Below the pieces are notes generated by a model. That model made no database searches. It was not told the DNA's origin and saw nothing but the letters and a program-made list of their open reading frames with translations. Made by a program: the position numbers and the translations under genes. Below are positions 25,729 to 33,854 of a DNA stretch of 40,025 nt, piece by piece. This DNA comes from Gallionella sp. (GTDB lineage Bacteria > Pseudomonadota > Gammaproteobacteria > Burkholderiales > Gallionellaceae): contig JAUYJO010000013.1 in assembly GCA_030700315.1 (NCBI GenBank), positions 1-40,025 on the forward strand, read 5' to 3'. The first letter of the stretch is position 1. Every line of letters begins with the position of its first letter.

Positions 25729-25918
25729 TTTCTTTAATCTTGGCTTCTATCCGGGTGCGAGCTTTTGACATGACTTCATCGTGAGGTATGCGAACTGAAT
25801 CAGGCTCATCAGCTAATTGCAACGACTTTTCCACTTTTGCGCAAAACCATACATCGTAAGCCTCGGCTTCGTCAGTCGTGGCGAATTGGGATTCAATCGG
25901 TGAAAGAGCAGCATTCAT
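25706..25918 (-). CDS. RelB-like antitoxin
   Basis: Seventy residues (MNAALSPIESQFATTDEAEAYDVWFCAKVEKSL...). The ATDEAEAYDxWF and IPHDEVMSKAR motifs are those of small antitoxins paired with RelE/ParE toxins. It should neutralise the overlapping downstream toxin through its C-terminal half and repress the operon. The upstream region contains a diverged gene remnant (26038-26145). Confidence 0.85.
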   Translation of the reverse strand: MNAALSPIESQFATTDEAEAYDVWFCAKVEKSLQLADEPDSVRIPHDEVMSKARTRIEAKIKENATRRLA

Positions 25919-26037
25919 GTGCGCATTCTAGGTGTGGCGGACGCAAAGTGCAAATGGAATAAAACTTGCCACAACACGGGCATCCCGAGTCGTATATGTG
26001 ACTCGGTACTGGCATCAATAGTGCAATGGAGTGGCAT

Positions 26038-26145
26038 TTACCTGCGCTTCGCGTGCGCCGGACGGAATGCCCTACATTGCTCCGGATCGGATTCCAGATA
26101 CGCACCTTCGATCAGGTCGATACAGTGCGGGAATTGCCGCACTCT
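26038..26145 (-). pseudogene. C-terminal gene remnant, copy 1
   Basis: The minus-strand frame, continuing after the stops of the HEPN gene, reads FPHCIDLIEGAYLESDPEQC, then RAFRPAHAKRR and a stop. A diverged copy lies at 27290-27415 in the same orientation. No start or N-terminal part is present. The parent family is not recognised. Confidence 0.5.
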
Positions 26146-26148
26146 TCA

Positions 26149-26583
26149 TCACCATCGCAAGGGAGGTAGCTTATCCAGCGCGGCAGCCACCGCATTGCAA
26201 GCTGTTATCAGATCGGTGACGATGCGCTCATCCACATTCAAGTCGCCCTCATACTCGCCAAGGTTGCGCACCTCATGGCACTTCGCCAATACGCGCCAAA
26301 CCTCCGGCCCCAGCCCAAGCGTATGCGGCAGCACCTGGAACACGATATAGCGATTGCCCGCCCGGTAGCCATGCCAGCGCAATGCCGCCAGGCTCAAGGC
26401 GTGCGCCGCGTTGTAGGCAAGATCGAAACGCCCTTCGAGGGAGAGGCCGGAATTGCCGGCATCCTGCAAGCGCGCCAGGCCGGACCGCTTCAACCCTGCG
26501 AATTCCGCCGCATCCGGCGGTTCGGCCGCAAGCGGTTTATTGGGGCCGCACAGATTATCGAGTGGCAAGTTCATCTTCCCCAC
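26149..26583 (-). CDS. HEPN-domain protein, partner of the MNT nucleotidyltransferase
   Basis: Protein of 144 residues, starting at the ATG at 26583 or at 26574, overlapping the end of the MNT gene. The all-helical HEPN pattern is seen in GRFDLAYNAAHALSLAALRWHGYR and in CHEVRNLGEYEGDLNVDE. The RX4HXY nuclease motif of HepT toxins is R106-N-L-G-E-Y here, so the catalytic histidine is not in its usual place. With MNT proteins HEPN partners form toxin-antitoxin pairs in which the HEPN RNase is inactivated by AMPylation. Activity of this subfamily is uncertain. Confidence 0.82.
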   Translation of the reverse strand: MGKMNLPLDNLCGPNKPLAAEPPDAAEFAGLKRSGLARLQDAGNSGLSLEGRFDLAYNAAHALSLAALRWHGYRAGNRYIVFQVLPHTLGLGPEVWRVLAKCHEVRNLGEYEGDLNVDERIVTDLITACNAVAAALDKLPPLRW

Positions 26584-27217
26584 CGATCAGCCACACCTTG
26601 GGCTGCGCCAGCACTCGCGTCACAAAAGCATTCTTCTGCTTTATGCGCCGTGCGAACTCATGCCGGGTATAAATGGTCGGGTTCACCGTGCGCCCCAATC
26701 GCGTCGCAGCTTCTTCGAGCGCAGCGAACAGATCGGCATACTCCAAGCTATCGCTCAACACCATCAGATCGATATCGCTCTGCGCCGTGTCGCTGCGCTT
26801 CGCCACCGATCCGTACACGAAGGCCGCCACAATGTCCTTGTCGAACGGCATCAGTGCTGCACGCAACGGCTCCGCCAGCCCCACCGTCTTCTGCACGATA
26901 CCGCACAGTTCCGCAAAAATCGGCGATTGCGGATTCGCCTGATAGTGCTTCTGGTTGCCCAGCCGCGTTACCGTCACCAAACCGCTTTCGGCCAAGCGCT
27001 TCAGCTCACGCTGCACAGCCCCGGAGCCGCCGCCGGCCAGCCCGATCAACTCGGTGGCAAAAAAGCTGCGCTCCGGCTGCCCGAACAGGAACGCCAGCAC
27101 GCGCTGCTGCGTGTTGGAAAACAGTGCGGCGGACAAGCTGGTGTGCGGCGCGGCGGCGGAGGTTTTGGCTCTTATACCCATATTGGGCATCTTACTACCC
27201 AATATGGGTATATTCAA
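26555..27217 (-). CDS. Winged-helix/MNT minimal nucleotidyltransferase (antitoxin-type)
   Basis: Protein of up to 220 residues. Residues 32-92 are a winged helix (QQRVLAFLFGQPERSFFATELI, GAVQRELKRL). Residues 125-215 are a nucleotidyltransferase with an exact GSX10DXD motif (G136 S137, D148, D150), ending VLAQPKVWLIGGEDEL. MNT antitoxins AMPylate HEPN toxins. Here the fused winged helix suggests self-repression. Possible starts are ATG at 27217, 27190 and 27181; the related proteins I know start near MPNMG, favouring 27190, but the first has the longest frame. Confidence 0.85.
   Translation of the reverse strand: MNIPILGSKMPNMGIRAKTSAAAPHTSLSAALFSNTQQRVLAFLFGQPERSFFATELIGLAGGGSGAVQRELKRLAESGLVTVTRLGNQKHYQANPQSPIFAELCGIVQKTVGLAEPLRAALMPFDKDIVAAFVYGSVAKRSDTAQSDIDLMVLSDSLEYADLFAALEEAATRLGRTVNPTIYTRHEFARRIKQKNAFVTRVLAQPKVWLIGGEDELATR
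27174..27211. promoter_or_regulatory. Perfect 14-bp inverted repeat at the start of the MNT gene (operator candidate)
   Basis: ATACCCATATTGGG (27174-27187) and CCCAATATGGGTAT (27198-27211) are exact reverse complements with a 10-base spacer. Each arm is itself a CCCA-N3-TGGG semi-palindrome. The repeat covers codons 3-15 of the longest reading of the gene. The encoded winged helix is the likely binder. Confidence 0.55.
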
Positions 27218-27289
27218 GCTCTAGCTCTAACGCGGACATGCCGAGTTGTGGAGGTGACTCTGCACTGGCATCAATTGGCGTAGTGGTAT

Positions 27290-27415
27290 TTACTTGGGCT
27301 TGGCTCGCGCCAGATGAAACGCCTTGCATTGCTCCGAATCGGATTCCAGATGTGTGCCTTCGATCAGGTCGATGCAGTACGGGATGGCCGGAAACACGGC
27401 GTTCAGATGAGTCGA
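27290..27415 (-). pseudogene. C-terminal gene remnant, copy 2
   Basis: The minus-strand frame reads STHLNAVFPAIPYCIDLIEG, then THLESDSEQCKAFHLARAKPK and a stop, matching copy 1 (26038-26145) in frame, position of the stop and much of the nucleotide sequence beyond it. It is cut by a TGA at its left side. The two copies flank the MNT/HEPN pair in direct orientation. Confidence 0.5.
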
Positions 27416-27440
27416 TCATGGAAGGCTTGCCGGATAGCCG

Positions 27441-27530
27441 GTAGGTTGGCGCTGAACGCAGTGAAGCCCAACATCATCCGACCGCATGCGTTTGGCTTCT
27501 GGCTCAGCACTAACCTGCGAGGCCGCTACA
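27441..27530. repeat. REP-like dispersed repeat, copy 2
   Basis: GTAGGTTGGCGCTGAACGCA followed by GTGAAGCCCAACATC and the CCGACCGCATGCG segment shared with copy 1 at 420-495. Nothing coding is seen between 27420 and 27698. Confidence 0.5.
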
Positions 27531-27556
27531 CCGCAAGCGGCGGTAAATTAAATCCA

Positions 27557-27640
27557 ACGGGCATGGCAGTAGCCACCCCTGATAATGAAACTGCCATGCC
27601 CGTTTCCCCCTATCCAACTTTCCCCCGCAAGCGGGAGAAA
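27557..27640. repeat. Two palindromes upstream of bioA
   Basis: ACGGGCATGGCAGT (27557-27570) and ACTGCCATGCCCGT (27590-27603) are exact reverse complements around a 19-base loop. A second CCC-rich palindrome (TTTCCCCCGCAAGCGGGAGA, about 27619-27640) follows, of the same type as those inside bioA and the solute-binding protein gene. Confidence 0.55.
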
Positions 27641-27698
27641 GGGCAAACGCATCGCTGCGCGAGTTTCATGTTAAAGAGATTCAAACCCAACTCCTGTT

Positions 27699-29135
27699 AT
27701 GATTTCGCCCATGCAAAATCCTGTTACAACCAACGCCGAGCTACTGGCGCGCAGCCTGTCTGCCGTCTGGCATCCATGCTCGCAGATGAAGCATTACGAG
27801 AATTTTCCGCTGGTGCCGATCGCGCGCGGCCGGGGTGTATGGCTGTATGACTGCGACGGGAAGCGCTATCTGGATGCGGTCAGTTCGTGGTGGGTGAATC
27901 TGTTCGGGCATGGCAACTCGCGCATCAACGCCGCGTTGCGCGACCAGCTTGAGACGCTGGAGCATGTGATGCTGGCGGGCTTCACCCATGAGCCGGTGGT
28001 GCAGCTTTCCGAGCGCTTGCGCGATTTGGCTCCGGTCGGGTTGGGGCATTGCTTCTATGGGTCGGACGGCGCCTCGGCGACGGAAATCGCGCTGAAGATG
28101 AGTGCTCACTACTGGCGCAATACCGGCAAGCCGAGCAAGACGCAATTCATCAGCCTGGAGAACAGCTATCACGGCGAGACACTGGGCGCGTTGTCGGTAA
28201 CGGATGTCGCGCTGTTTCGCGATGCGTATGGCGCGCTGATCCGGCAGCAGGCCACCGTGCCGAGCCCGGATAGCCGCAAGGCTGCTGCCGGTGAAAGTGC
28301 CGAGAATTACGCGCTGCGCTGTGCCGCCGCGCTTGAACAGCATTTACAGCAACACCACGTACAACTTGCCGCTTTTATCATCGAGCCACTGGTGCAGGGC
28401 GCGGCGGGCATGGCGATGTACCATCCGGTTTATTTGCGGCGCGCACGCGAGCTGTGCGACGCATACGGCGTGCATCTGATCGCCGACGAAATCGCCGTTG
28501 GCATGGGGCGCACCGGCACGTTGTTCGCCTGCGAGCAGGCGCCACCCCTCTCCCTAACCCTCTCCCCCAAGGGTAGAGGGAACGAAAGCAGTGATGCACT
28601 ACCCTCTCCCGTTTACGGGAGAGGGGTTGGGGGAGAGGGAATAACCCCGGACTTCCTGCTGCTCTCCAAAGGCATCACCGGCGGTTATCTGCCGCTGTCT
28701 GTGGTGATGACGCGCGATGAAATCTACCAGGCGTTTTATGCCGATGAAACGGCGCGCGGCTTTTTGCATTCGCATTCCTACACCGGCAATCCGCTGGCCT
28801 GCCGCGCCGCGCTGGCCACGCTGGATATTTTTGCGCAGGATGACGTGCTCGCCGCGAACCGCAACAAGGCGGCGTATTTGAACGGTATAGCGCAACCCTT
28901 GTCCGAGCATCGCGCGGTGCGCAACTGGCGCAACACCGGCATGATCTGGGCGTTTGAAGTGCTTGGCCCGCACCGCGATTTTGCGCAACGCTGCTTCGCG
29001 CTCGCGCTGCAAAATGAACTGCTGCTGCGCCCGATCGGCAACACCGTTTATTTCATGCCGCCGTATGTGATTGACGAAGAGGAGATGCAATTGCTGGTAA
29101 CGCGGACATTGGACATTGTGGAGGCGCTCGCATGA
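27699..29135 (+). CDS. bioA: Adenosylmethionine-8-amino-7-oxononanoate aminotransferase with in-frame palindrome insertion
   Basis: Protein of 478 residues (ATG at 27711 is an alternative start; neither has a clear ribosome site). Family motifs: WHPCSQMKHYE, DAVSSWWVNLFGHGN, YGSDGASATEIALKM, SYHGETLGALSVTD, LIADEIAVGMGRTGTLFACEQA and the PLP lysine K324 in LLLSKGITGGYLPLS. It converts KAPA to DAPA in biotin synthesis. Between CEQA and ITPDF, residues 282-313 are foreign (PPLSLTLSPKGRG... YGRGVGGE) and are encoded by a CCC-rich palindrome; without them the length is near the usual 430-450. The insert is between conserved blocks, 11 residues before the lysine. The stop overlaps dacB (ATGA). Confidence 0.92.
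   Translation: MISPMQNPVTTNAELLARSLSAVWHPCSQMKHYENFPLVPIARGRGVWLYDCDGKRYLDAVSSWWVNLFGHGNSRINAALRDQLETLEHVMLAGFTHEPVVQLSERLRDLAPVGLGHCFYGSDGASATEIALKMSAHYWRNTGKPSKTQFISLENSYHGETLGALSVTDVALFRDAYGALIRQQATVPSPDSRKAAAGESAENYALRCAAALEQHLQQHHVQLAAFIIEPLVQGAAGMAMYHPVYLRRARELCDAYGVHLIADEIAVGMGRTGTLFACEQAPPLSLTLSPKGRGNESSDALPSPVYGRGVGGEGITPDFLLLSKGITGGYLPLSVVMTRDEIYQAFYADETARGFLHSHSYTGNPLACRAALATLDIFAQDDVLAANRNKAAYLNGIAQPLSEHRAVRNWRNTGMIWAFEVLGPHRDFAQRCFALALQNELLLRPIGNTVYFMPPYVIDEEEMQLLVTRTLDIVEALA
28542..28640. repeat. CCC-rich palindromic element inside bioA
   Basis: Begins CCACCCCTCTCCCTAACCCT and ends GAGGGGTTGGGGGAGAGGG, which are approximate reverse complements, with inner arms CCCTCTCCCGTTTACGGGAGAGGG. 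It is about 96 bases and keeps the frame without stops. Related elements lie at 27619, 30581, 32021 and 33665. Confidence 0.75.
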
Positions 29136-30553
29136 GGTATCTGGTTGGCGTTATTGCGGTGCTGCTTTGCGCATCCACTGCCCACGCGGTCGCGTTGCCC
29201 AGCACAGTGATGCAGTCGCTGAAGGCAGCCGGCATCCTGCTCGCGGGCGTCGCCATCGAGGTGCGCGAAGTGGGTTCGCGCAGGCCGCTCGTCAGCCTGA
29301 ACGCGACCCGGCCAATGAACCCCGCTTCCACGATGAAGCTGCTCACCACCTATGCCGCTCTGGATATGCTCGGCCCGGTTTACAACTGGAAGACCGAGGC
29401 GTACCTGGATGGCGAACTGAAGGACGGTGTGCTGCACGGCAATCTGGTGCTGAAAGGCTATGGCGACCCCAAGCTGACCCTCGAACAATTCTGGCTGTGG
29501 CTGCGCGAGTTGCGCGCGCGCGGCCTGCGCGAAATACGCGGCGATCTGGTGCTGGATCGCAGTTTCTTCGAGCTGCCGCCGCACGACCCTGCCGCCTTCG
29601 ACAACGACCCGGTGCGCGCTTACAATGTCGGGCCGGACGCGCTGCTGCTGAATTTCAACACGCTACGGCTGCGCTACCTGCCCGACGGCAACGGCATGAA
29701 GATCATCAGCGAGCCGCCGCTCGGTGGCATGAAGCTGGATAACCGGCTGACGCCGCAATCCGCCCCCGCCACGTCGCAGGGGAATTGCAACAATTGGGAC
29801 GATGGCATCCTCGTGCAACCGGATGGCGACAGTGTCATCCTGCAAGGCGGCTATCCCGGCGAATGCGGAGAGCGCGAGCATCACCTCAACGTCATGCCGC
29901 ACACGCGCTATGTGGAAACAGTGTTCCGCTGGCTGTGGCAGGAGCTGGGAGGCTCGTTGCAGGGGAAGCAACGCGAGGGTGTTGCGGGCGCTAGCGCGCA
30001 ATTATTTTCCACGCATCAATCCGAGCCGTTGAGCGCGGTTATTCGCGATATCAACAAATTCAGCAACAACGTCATGGCGCGGCAATTGTTTCTGACGCTG
30101 GGCGGAGTGGAGGGGTCGAAAGAGAGCGCAACGCCCACCAATATCGAACGCAGCGCGCGAGCCGTACAGGACTGGCTGAAAAAACAGCGGCTCGATTTCC
30201 CCGAGCTGGTGCTGGAGAACGGCGCGGGGCTATCACGAACTGAACGTATCAGCGCGGCGCACCTCGCCCAACTCCTGCAACATGCCGCCGCCCACCCGCT
30301 CAGCGCAGAATTCGAAGCCTCGTTGCCGATTCTCGGCGTGGATGGCTCGGTCAAAAAACGTCTCAGGGAAAGCGCCGCCGCCAGCTACGCCCACCTCAAG
30401 ACCGGCACCCTGGAAGGGGTGAAAACCATAGCAGGATATGTGCGCTCACAAAATGGCAAAGAGTGGGTGATCGTGTTCTTTATCAATCACCCAAACGCCA
30501 AGCATGGACAGGCCGCGCAGGATGCGCTGATCGAATGGGTGCAAGGGCGATAG
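29132..30553 (+). CDS. dacB: D-alanyl-D-alanine carboxypeptidase/endopeptidase (PBP4 family)
   Basis: Protein of 473 residues with a signal peptide (RYLVGVIAVLLCASTAHA). The three active-site motifs of S13 peptidases are present: S66-T-M-K69, S311-N-N313 and K423-T-G425. It trims or cleaves peptidoglycan peptide crosslinks in the periplasm. It overlaps bioA by four bases. It ends with the typical VIVFFINHPNAK segment. Confidence 0.92.
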   Translation: MRYLVGVIAVLLCASTAHAVALPSTVMQSLKAAGILLAGVAIEVREVGSRRPLVSLNATRPMNPASTMKLLTTYAALDMLGPVYNWKTEAYLDGELKDGVLHGNLVLKGYGDPKLTLEQFWLWLRELRARGLREIRGDLVLDRSFFELPPHDPAAFDNDPVRAYNVGPDALLLNFNTLRLRYLPDGNGMKIISEPPLGGMKLDNRLTPQSAPATSQGNCNNWDDGILVQPDGDSVILQGGYPGECGEREHHLNVMPHTRYVETVFRWLWQELGGSLQGKQREGVAGASAQLFSTHQSEPLSAVIRDINKFSNNVMARQLFLTLGGVEGSKESATPTNIERSARAVQDWLKKQRLDFPELVLENGAGLSRTERISAAHLAQLLQHAAAHPLSAEFEASLPILGVDGSVKKRLRESAAASYAHLKTGTLEGVKTIAGYVRSQNGKEWVIVFFINHPNAKHGQAAQDALIEWVQGR

Positions 30554-30580
30554 GGTGCAGCAATACAAACCCCAAACCCC

Positions 30581-30657
30581 AAACCCCTCCCAGCCTCCCC
30601 TTGTCAGGGGAGGAGCCTGGTCTCTCCCCCTGACAAGGGGGAACTGGAGGGGGTTTG
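30581..30657. repeat. CCC-rich palindromic element after dacB
   Basis: AAACCCCTCCCAGCCTCCCC-TTGTCAGGGGAGG and CTCCCCCTGACAAGGGGGAACTGGAGGGGGTTTG form nested hairpins. It follows the dacB stop and may serve as terminator-like structure. Confidence 0.65.
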
Positions 30658-30767
30658 TTGTTCGGAGCAAAACGCGAAATGAGCCTGCACCCGAATTCCA
30701 CTCAGATTTTTGATGAGGCAATTTGGCATCATGACGCGCCGGTTTGATTCGGCTACACTCTTGCGCC

Positions 30768-32978
30768 ATGAGATCCGTATTAATTTCCTGCTTGGTTGTG
30801 TTGCTTGCCGCGTGCGACGGCGGGTTGTGGAACGATCCCTATCCGGCAACGGATGACGGCAAGCCGATTCTCTATACCGCGTTCACCGAGCGCCCCAAAC
30901 ACCTCGATCCGGCGCAGGCTTATAGCGAGAACGAGTATGAATTTCTCGCGCAAATTTACGCGCCGCCGCTGCAATACCATTACCTGAAGCGTCCTTATGA
31001 GCTGATTCCGCTGGCCGCCGCGCAGATGCCGACGGTACATTACCTCGACAAGGAGCGCCGCGCATTGCCGGACGACGCGCCGGTGGAAAAAATCGCCTTC
31101 AGCGTGTATGAGGTTCGCATCAAGCCGGGCATGCGCTACCAGCCGCACCCGGCGTTTGCGCCGGAATACGCGCGCCTGACTCCGGATGACTTGCGCGGCA
31201 TCCGCGCGCTGAACGATTTTCCGCACAGCGGCACGCGCGGCGTCACGGCGGCTGATTACGTTTACCAGATCAAGCGCCTCGCGCACCCGCACCTGCATCT
31301 GCCGATTTTTGGCGTGATGAGCGAATACATCGTCGGCCTGAAGGACTATGCCGAAACGCTGCGCCGGGCGGCAGAGAAGCGCCCTGACGCATTTCTCGAC
31401 TTGAATGAATACCCGCTGCAAGGCGTGCAGGCGGTTGACGAGCACACTTACCGCATCGAGGTGCATGGCAAATATCCGCAATTTGCCTGCTGGCTGGCGA
31501 TGCCGTTCTTTGCGCCGATGCCACATGAAGCCGAGCGTTTTTATGCGCAGGCCGGGATGCGCGAGCGCAATCTGACGCTGGACTGGTGGCCGGTGGGCAG
31601 CGGGCCGTTTTACCTGTCGGAGAACAACCCCAACCAGCGCATGGTGTTGTCGCGCAATCCGCATTACGACAGCGAAACCTATCCGGCGGAAGGAGAGGCG
31701 GGCGACAAGGAGTCGGGGCTGCTGGCGGATGCGGGCAAGCCGCTGCCGCTGGTCGAGCGGGTGGTGTTCAGCCTGGAAAAGGAAACCATCCCCTACTGGA
31801 ACAAATTCCTGCAGGGCTATTACGACGCATCGGGCATCAGCTCGGACAGCTTCGACCAGGCGGTGCAGGTCAATGTCGGCGGCGAAACGACGGTGACCGA
31901 CGAGATGCAGGCGCAGGGCATCAGGCTGTCCACGGCGGTTTCGACTTCGACCATGTACACCGGCTTTAACTGGCTGGATGCAACGGTGGGGGGGGCGTGT
32001 GCAAATTCAGCAAATGCGCCCTCTCCCCAACCCTCCCCCGCAAGCGGGGGAGGGGGCGAACGAGAAAATTCATCTTGCAATCCTGACAAGGCGCGCAAGC
32101 TGCGTCAGGCGATTGCGATTGCGGTGGATTTCGAAGAGTTTATTTCCATTTTTGCCAACGGGCGCGGCATTGCCGCGCAGTCGCCGATTCCGCCGGGTAT
32201 CTTCGGCTACCGCGACGGCGAGGCGGGCGTCAACCGTCAGGTGTATGACTGGGTGGACGGTGCGCCGAGGCGCAAATCCATTGAAGAGGCGAAAAAGCTG
32301 CTCGCCGAGGCGGGTTATCCGAACGGCGTGGATGCGCAGGGCAAGCAGCCGCTGGTCATCAACCTCGACACTACCTCAGCCGGCGTGGGCAGCAAGGCGC
32401 GTCTCGACTGGCTACGCAAGCAGTTCGACAAAATCAACGTGCAACTGGTGGTGCGCAGCACCGACTACAACCGCTTCCAGGACAAGGTGCGCAAGGGCGA
32501 TACGCAGATGTTCTACTTCGGCTGGAATGCCGATTATCCCGACCCGGAAAATTTTCTGTTCCTGTTGCACGGCGCGCAAGCCAAGGTAAGCAAGAGCGGG
32601 GAAAATGCGGCCAATTACAGCAATCCGGAATATGACCAGTTGTTCGAGCAAATGAAAAATATGGAAAACAGCGCGCAACGCCAAGCCATCATCGACTGGA
32701 TGCTGGAAATCCTGCGCCGCGATTCGCCGTGGCTATGGGGCTACCATCCGAAGAGTTACGTGCTGCAACACGGCTGGTTGTATAACGTGAAGCCCAACGT
32801 GATGGCGAATAACAAACTCAAATACTGGCGCGTGGATGTGGCGCAGCGTGGCGAATTACGCCGTGCCTGGAATCAGCCGGTGCGCTGGCCTTTGTGGCTC
32901 GGGTTTGCGATGTTGCTGCTGTCCGGCGCCTGGATGTGGCGCGTGCTGCGTAAGCGGGAAGAAGCCACCGGGGTATAG
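30768..32978 (+). CDS. Family 5 extracellular solute-binding lipoprotein with in-frame palindrome insertion
   Basis: Protein of 736 residues from the ATG at 30768. It has a lipoprotein signal with lipobox LLAAC (C16). The body is a family 5 (peptide/nickel-type) substrate-binding protein: TAFTERPKHLDPAQAYSENE, GVTAADYVYQIKRLAHP, GSGPFYLSENNPNQRMVLSRNP, KARKLRQAIAIAVDFEEF, PIPPGIFGY and NADYPDPENFLFLLHG. A membrane helix lies near the C-terminus (PLWLGFAMLLLSGAWMWRVL). Residues about 410-438 (ANSANAPSPQPSPASGGGGE...) are encoded by a CCC-rich palindrome and appear inserted. No permease or ATPase gene is adjacent. The ligand is unknown. Confidence 0.85.
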   Translation: MRSVLISCLVVLLAACDGGLWNDPYPATDDGKPILYTAFTERPKHLDPAQAYSENEYEFLAQIYAPPLQYHYLKRPYELIPLAAAQMPTVHYLDKERRALPDDAPVEKIAFSVYEVRIKPGMRYQPHPAFAPEYARLTPDDLRGIRALNDFPHSGTRGVTAADYVYQIKRLAHPHLHLPIFGVMSEYIVGLKDYAETLRRAAEKRPDAFLDLNEYPLQGVQAVDEHTYRIEVHGKYPQFACWLAMPFFAPMPHEAERFYAQAGMRERNLTLDWWPVGSGPFYLSENNPNQRMVLSRNPHYDSETYPAEGEAGDKESGLLADAGKPLPLVERVVFSLEKETIPYWNKFLQGYYDASGISSDSFDQAVQVNVGGETTVTDEMQAQGIRLSTAVSTSTMYTGFNWLDATVGGACANSANAPSPQPSPASGGGGERENSSCNPDKARKLRQAIAIAVDFEEFISIFANGRGIAAQSPIPPGIFGYRDGEAGVNRQVYDWVDGAPRRKSIEEAKKLLAEAGYPNGVDAQGKQPLVINLDTTSAGVGSKARLDWLRKQFDKINVQLVVRSTDYNRFQDKVRKGDTQMFYFGWNADYPDPENFLFLLHGAQAKVSKSGENAANYSNPEYDQLFEQMKNMENSAQRQAIIDWMLEILRRDSPWLWGYHPKSYVLQHGWLYNVKPNVMANNKLKYWRVDVAQRGELRRAWNQPVRWPLWLGFAMLLLSGAWMWRVLRKREEATGV
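32021..32066. repeat. CCC-rich palindromic element inside the solute-binding protein gene
   Basis: GCCCTCTCCCCAACCCTCCC and CCGCAAGCGGGGGAGGGGGC form an imperfect hairpin around CCGCAAGCGG. It preserves the reading frame. Confidence 0.75.
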
Positions 32979-33083
32979 GCGATGCGGCGAATCTGGCATC
33001 GGCGTTTGTCTGACACGCAATCATCATTAACGATTTTCCCGGGGCTGGCTGGCGTCAGCCGTCGCACCGGCAATACGGGCGAA

Positions 33084-33485
33084 TCAAAATCTTGCCAAGG
33101 GTGCAGAAGTTACATATTCGTTCATGACGTTGGTGATTTTAGTGTTGCGTGTTTTGATGGTGTCATCGCCGATACGGCTATTTTTCCCGTTCAGGATCGT
33201 ATCAAGGCGCGAAACCATGTCCGGTTGCCTGCACGCCTCTTTTGGCAAAGGAACACTGCAAATCGATTCGACGTACCGGCGCATCGCGTCTGTTGCCTTC
33301 CAATGATTACGGTTGCCGGTCACTTCAAGCAAGCCCGCTTCAGACAATTCGTGGCAAACCAGTGCGACGGCATCGCCATCGCGCCCAGTGTATGCGCCGG
33401 CATCAGCGCCTTGAGATTTGAAATAGTGCAGCGCGATTTCAATATGCAATGGCGTTATTCCACCAACTACTGTTTTACTTCCCAT
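33084..33485 (-). CDS. Hypothetical protein with winged-helix-like N-terminus
   Basis: Protein of 133 residues from the ATG at 33485, preceded by the strong site TAAGGAGA. Residues 8-70 (PLHIEIALHYFKSQ... ALVCHELSEAGLLEV... HWKATDAMRRYVESI) look like a helix-turn-helix/winged-helix module of the kind seen in phage or accessory genes. The C-terminal half is polar. No precise family is recognised. It is an isolated gene in a region of repeats. Confidence 0.55.
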   Translation of the reverse strand: MGSKTVVGGITPLHIEIALHYFKSQGADAGAYTGRDGDAVALVCHELSEAGLLEVTGNRNHWKATDAMRRYVESICSVPLPKEACRQPDMVSRLDTILNGKNSRIGDDTIKTRNTKITNVMNEYVTSAPLARF

Positions 33486-33664
33486 GATTATCTCCTTAGG
33501 TAAACCACATTCCATCGCTATGAAAAATTCATAACAACTATATACGTCGGGCCTGATATCTACGCTGCTGCAGTGTGTTTCTTTATCATGGTCGAACGAT
33601 ATGGTTCACAGCATAGTGAGGCATTCTTAAAGCGAGCTTAATCCCGGATGGTCCATTAGCCCCG

Positions 33665-33755
33665 TCACTCCCACCCTTCGGCAAGCTCAGGACAGGCTTG
33701 TCAGGGGGAGAACAGCCGCTCCTCCCCTGATAAGGGGAGGCCGGGAGAGGTTTGA
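33665..33755. repeat. CCC-rich palindromic element
   Basis: Contains CACTCCCACCCTTCGGCAAG, CTTGTCAGGGGGAG and CTCCCCTGATAAGGGGAGG, related to the element at 30581-30657. No gene is seen between 33486 and 34033. Confidence 0.5.
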
Positions 33756-33854
33756 TTCCAATTCACCATCGCGGATTATTTTCTTATTGAAGGAGAAATG
33801 GAATAAGGGATGCAGAAATTGTAAAAGTACCTTTTATGAGCCCGGGTGGGTTTC

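Noticed and set aside
26275-27444. 389-codon plus-strand open frame opposite MNT/HEPN
   Set aside because: It runs across two overlapping real genes and a palindrome and has a proline/serine/arginine-rich shadow composition.
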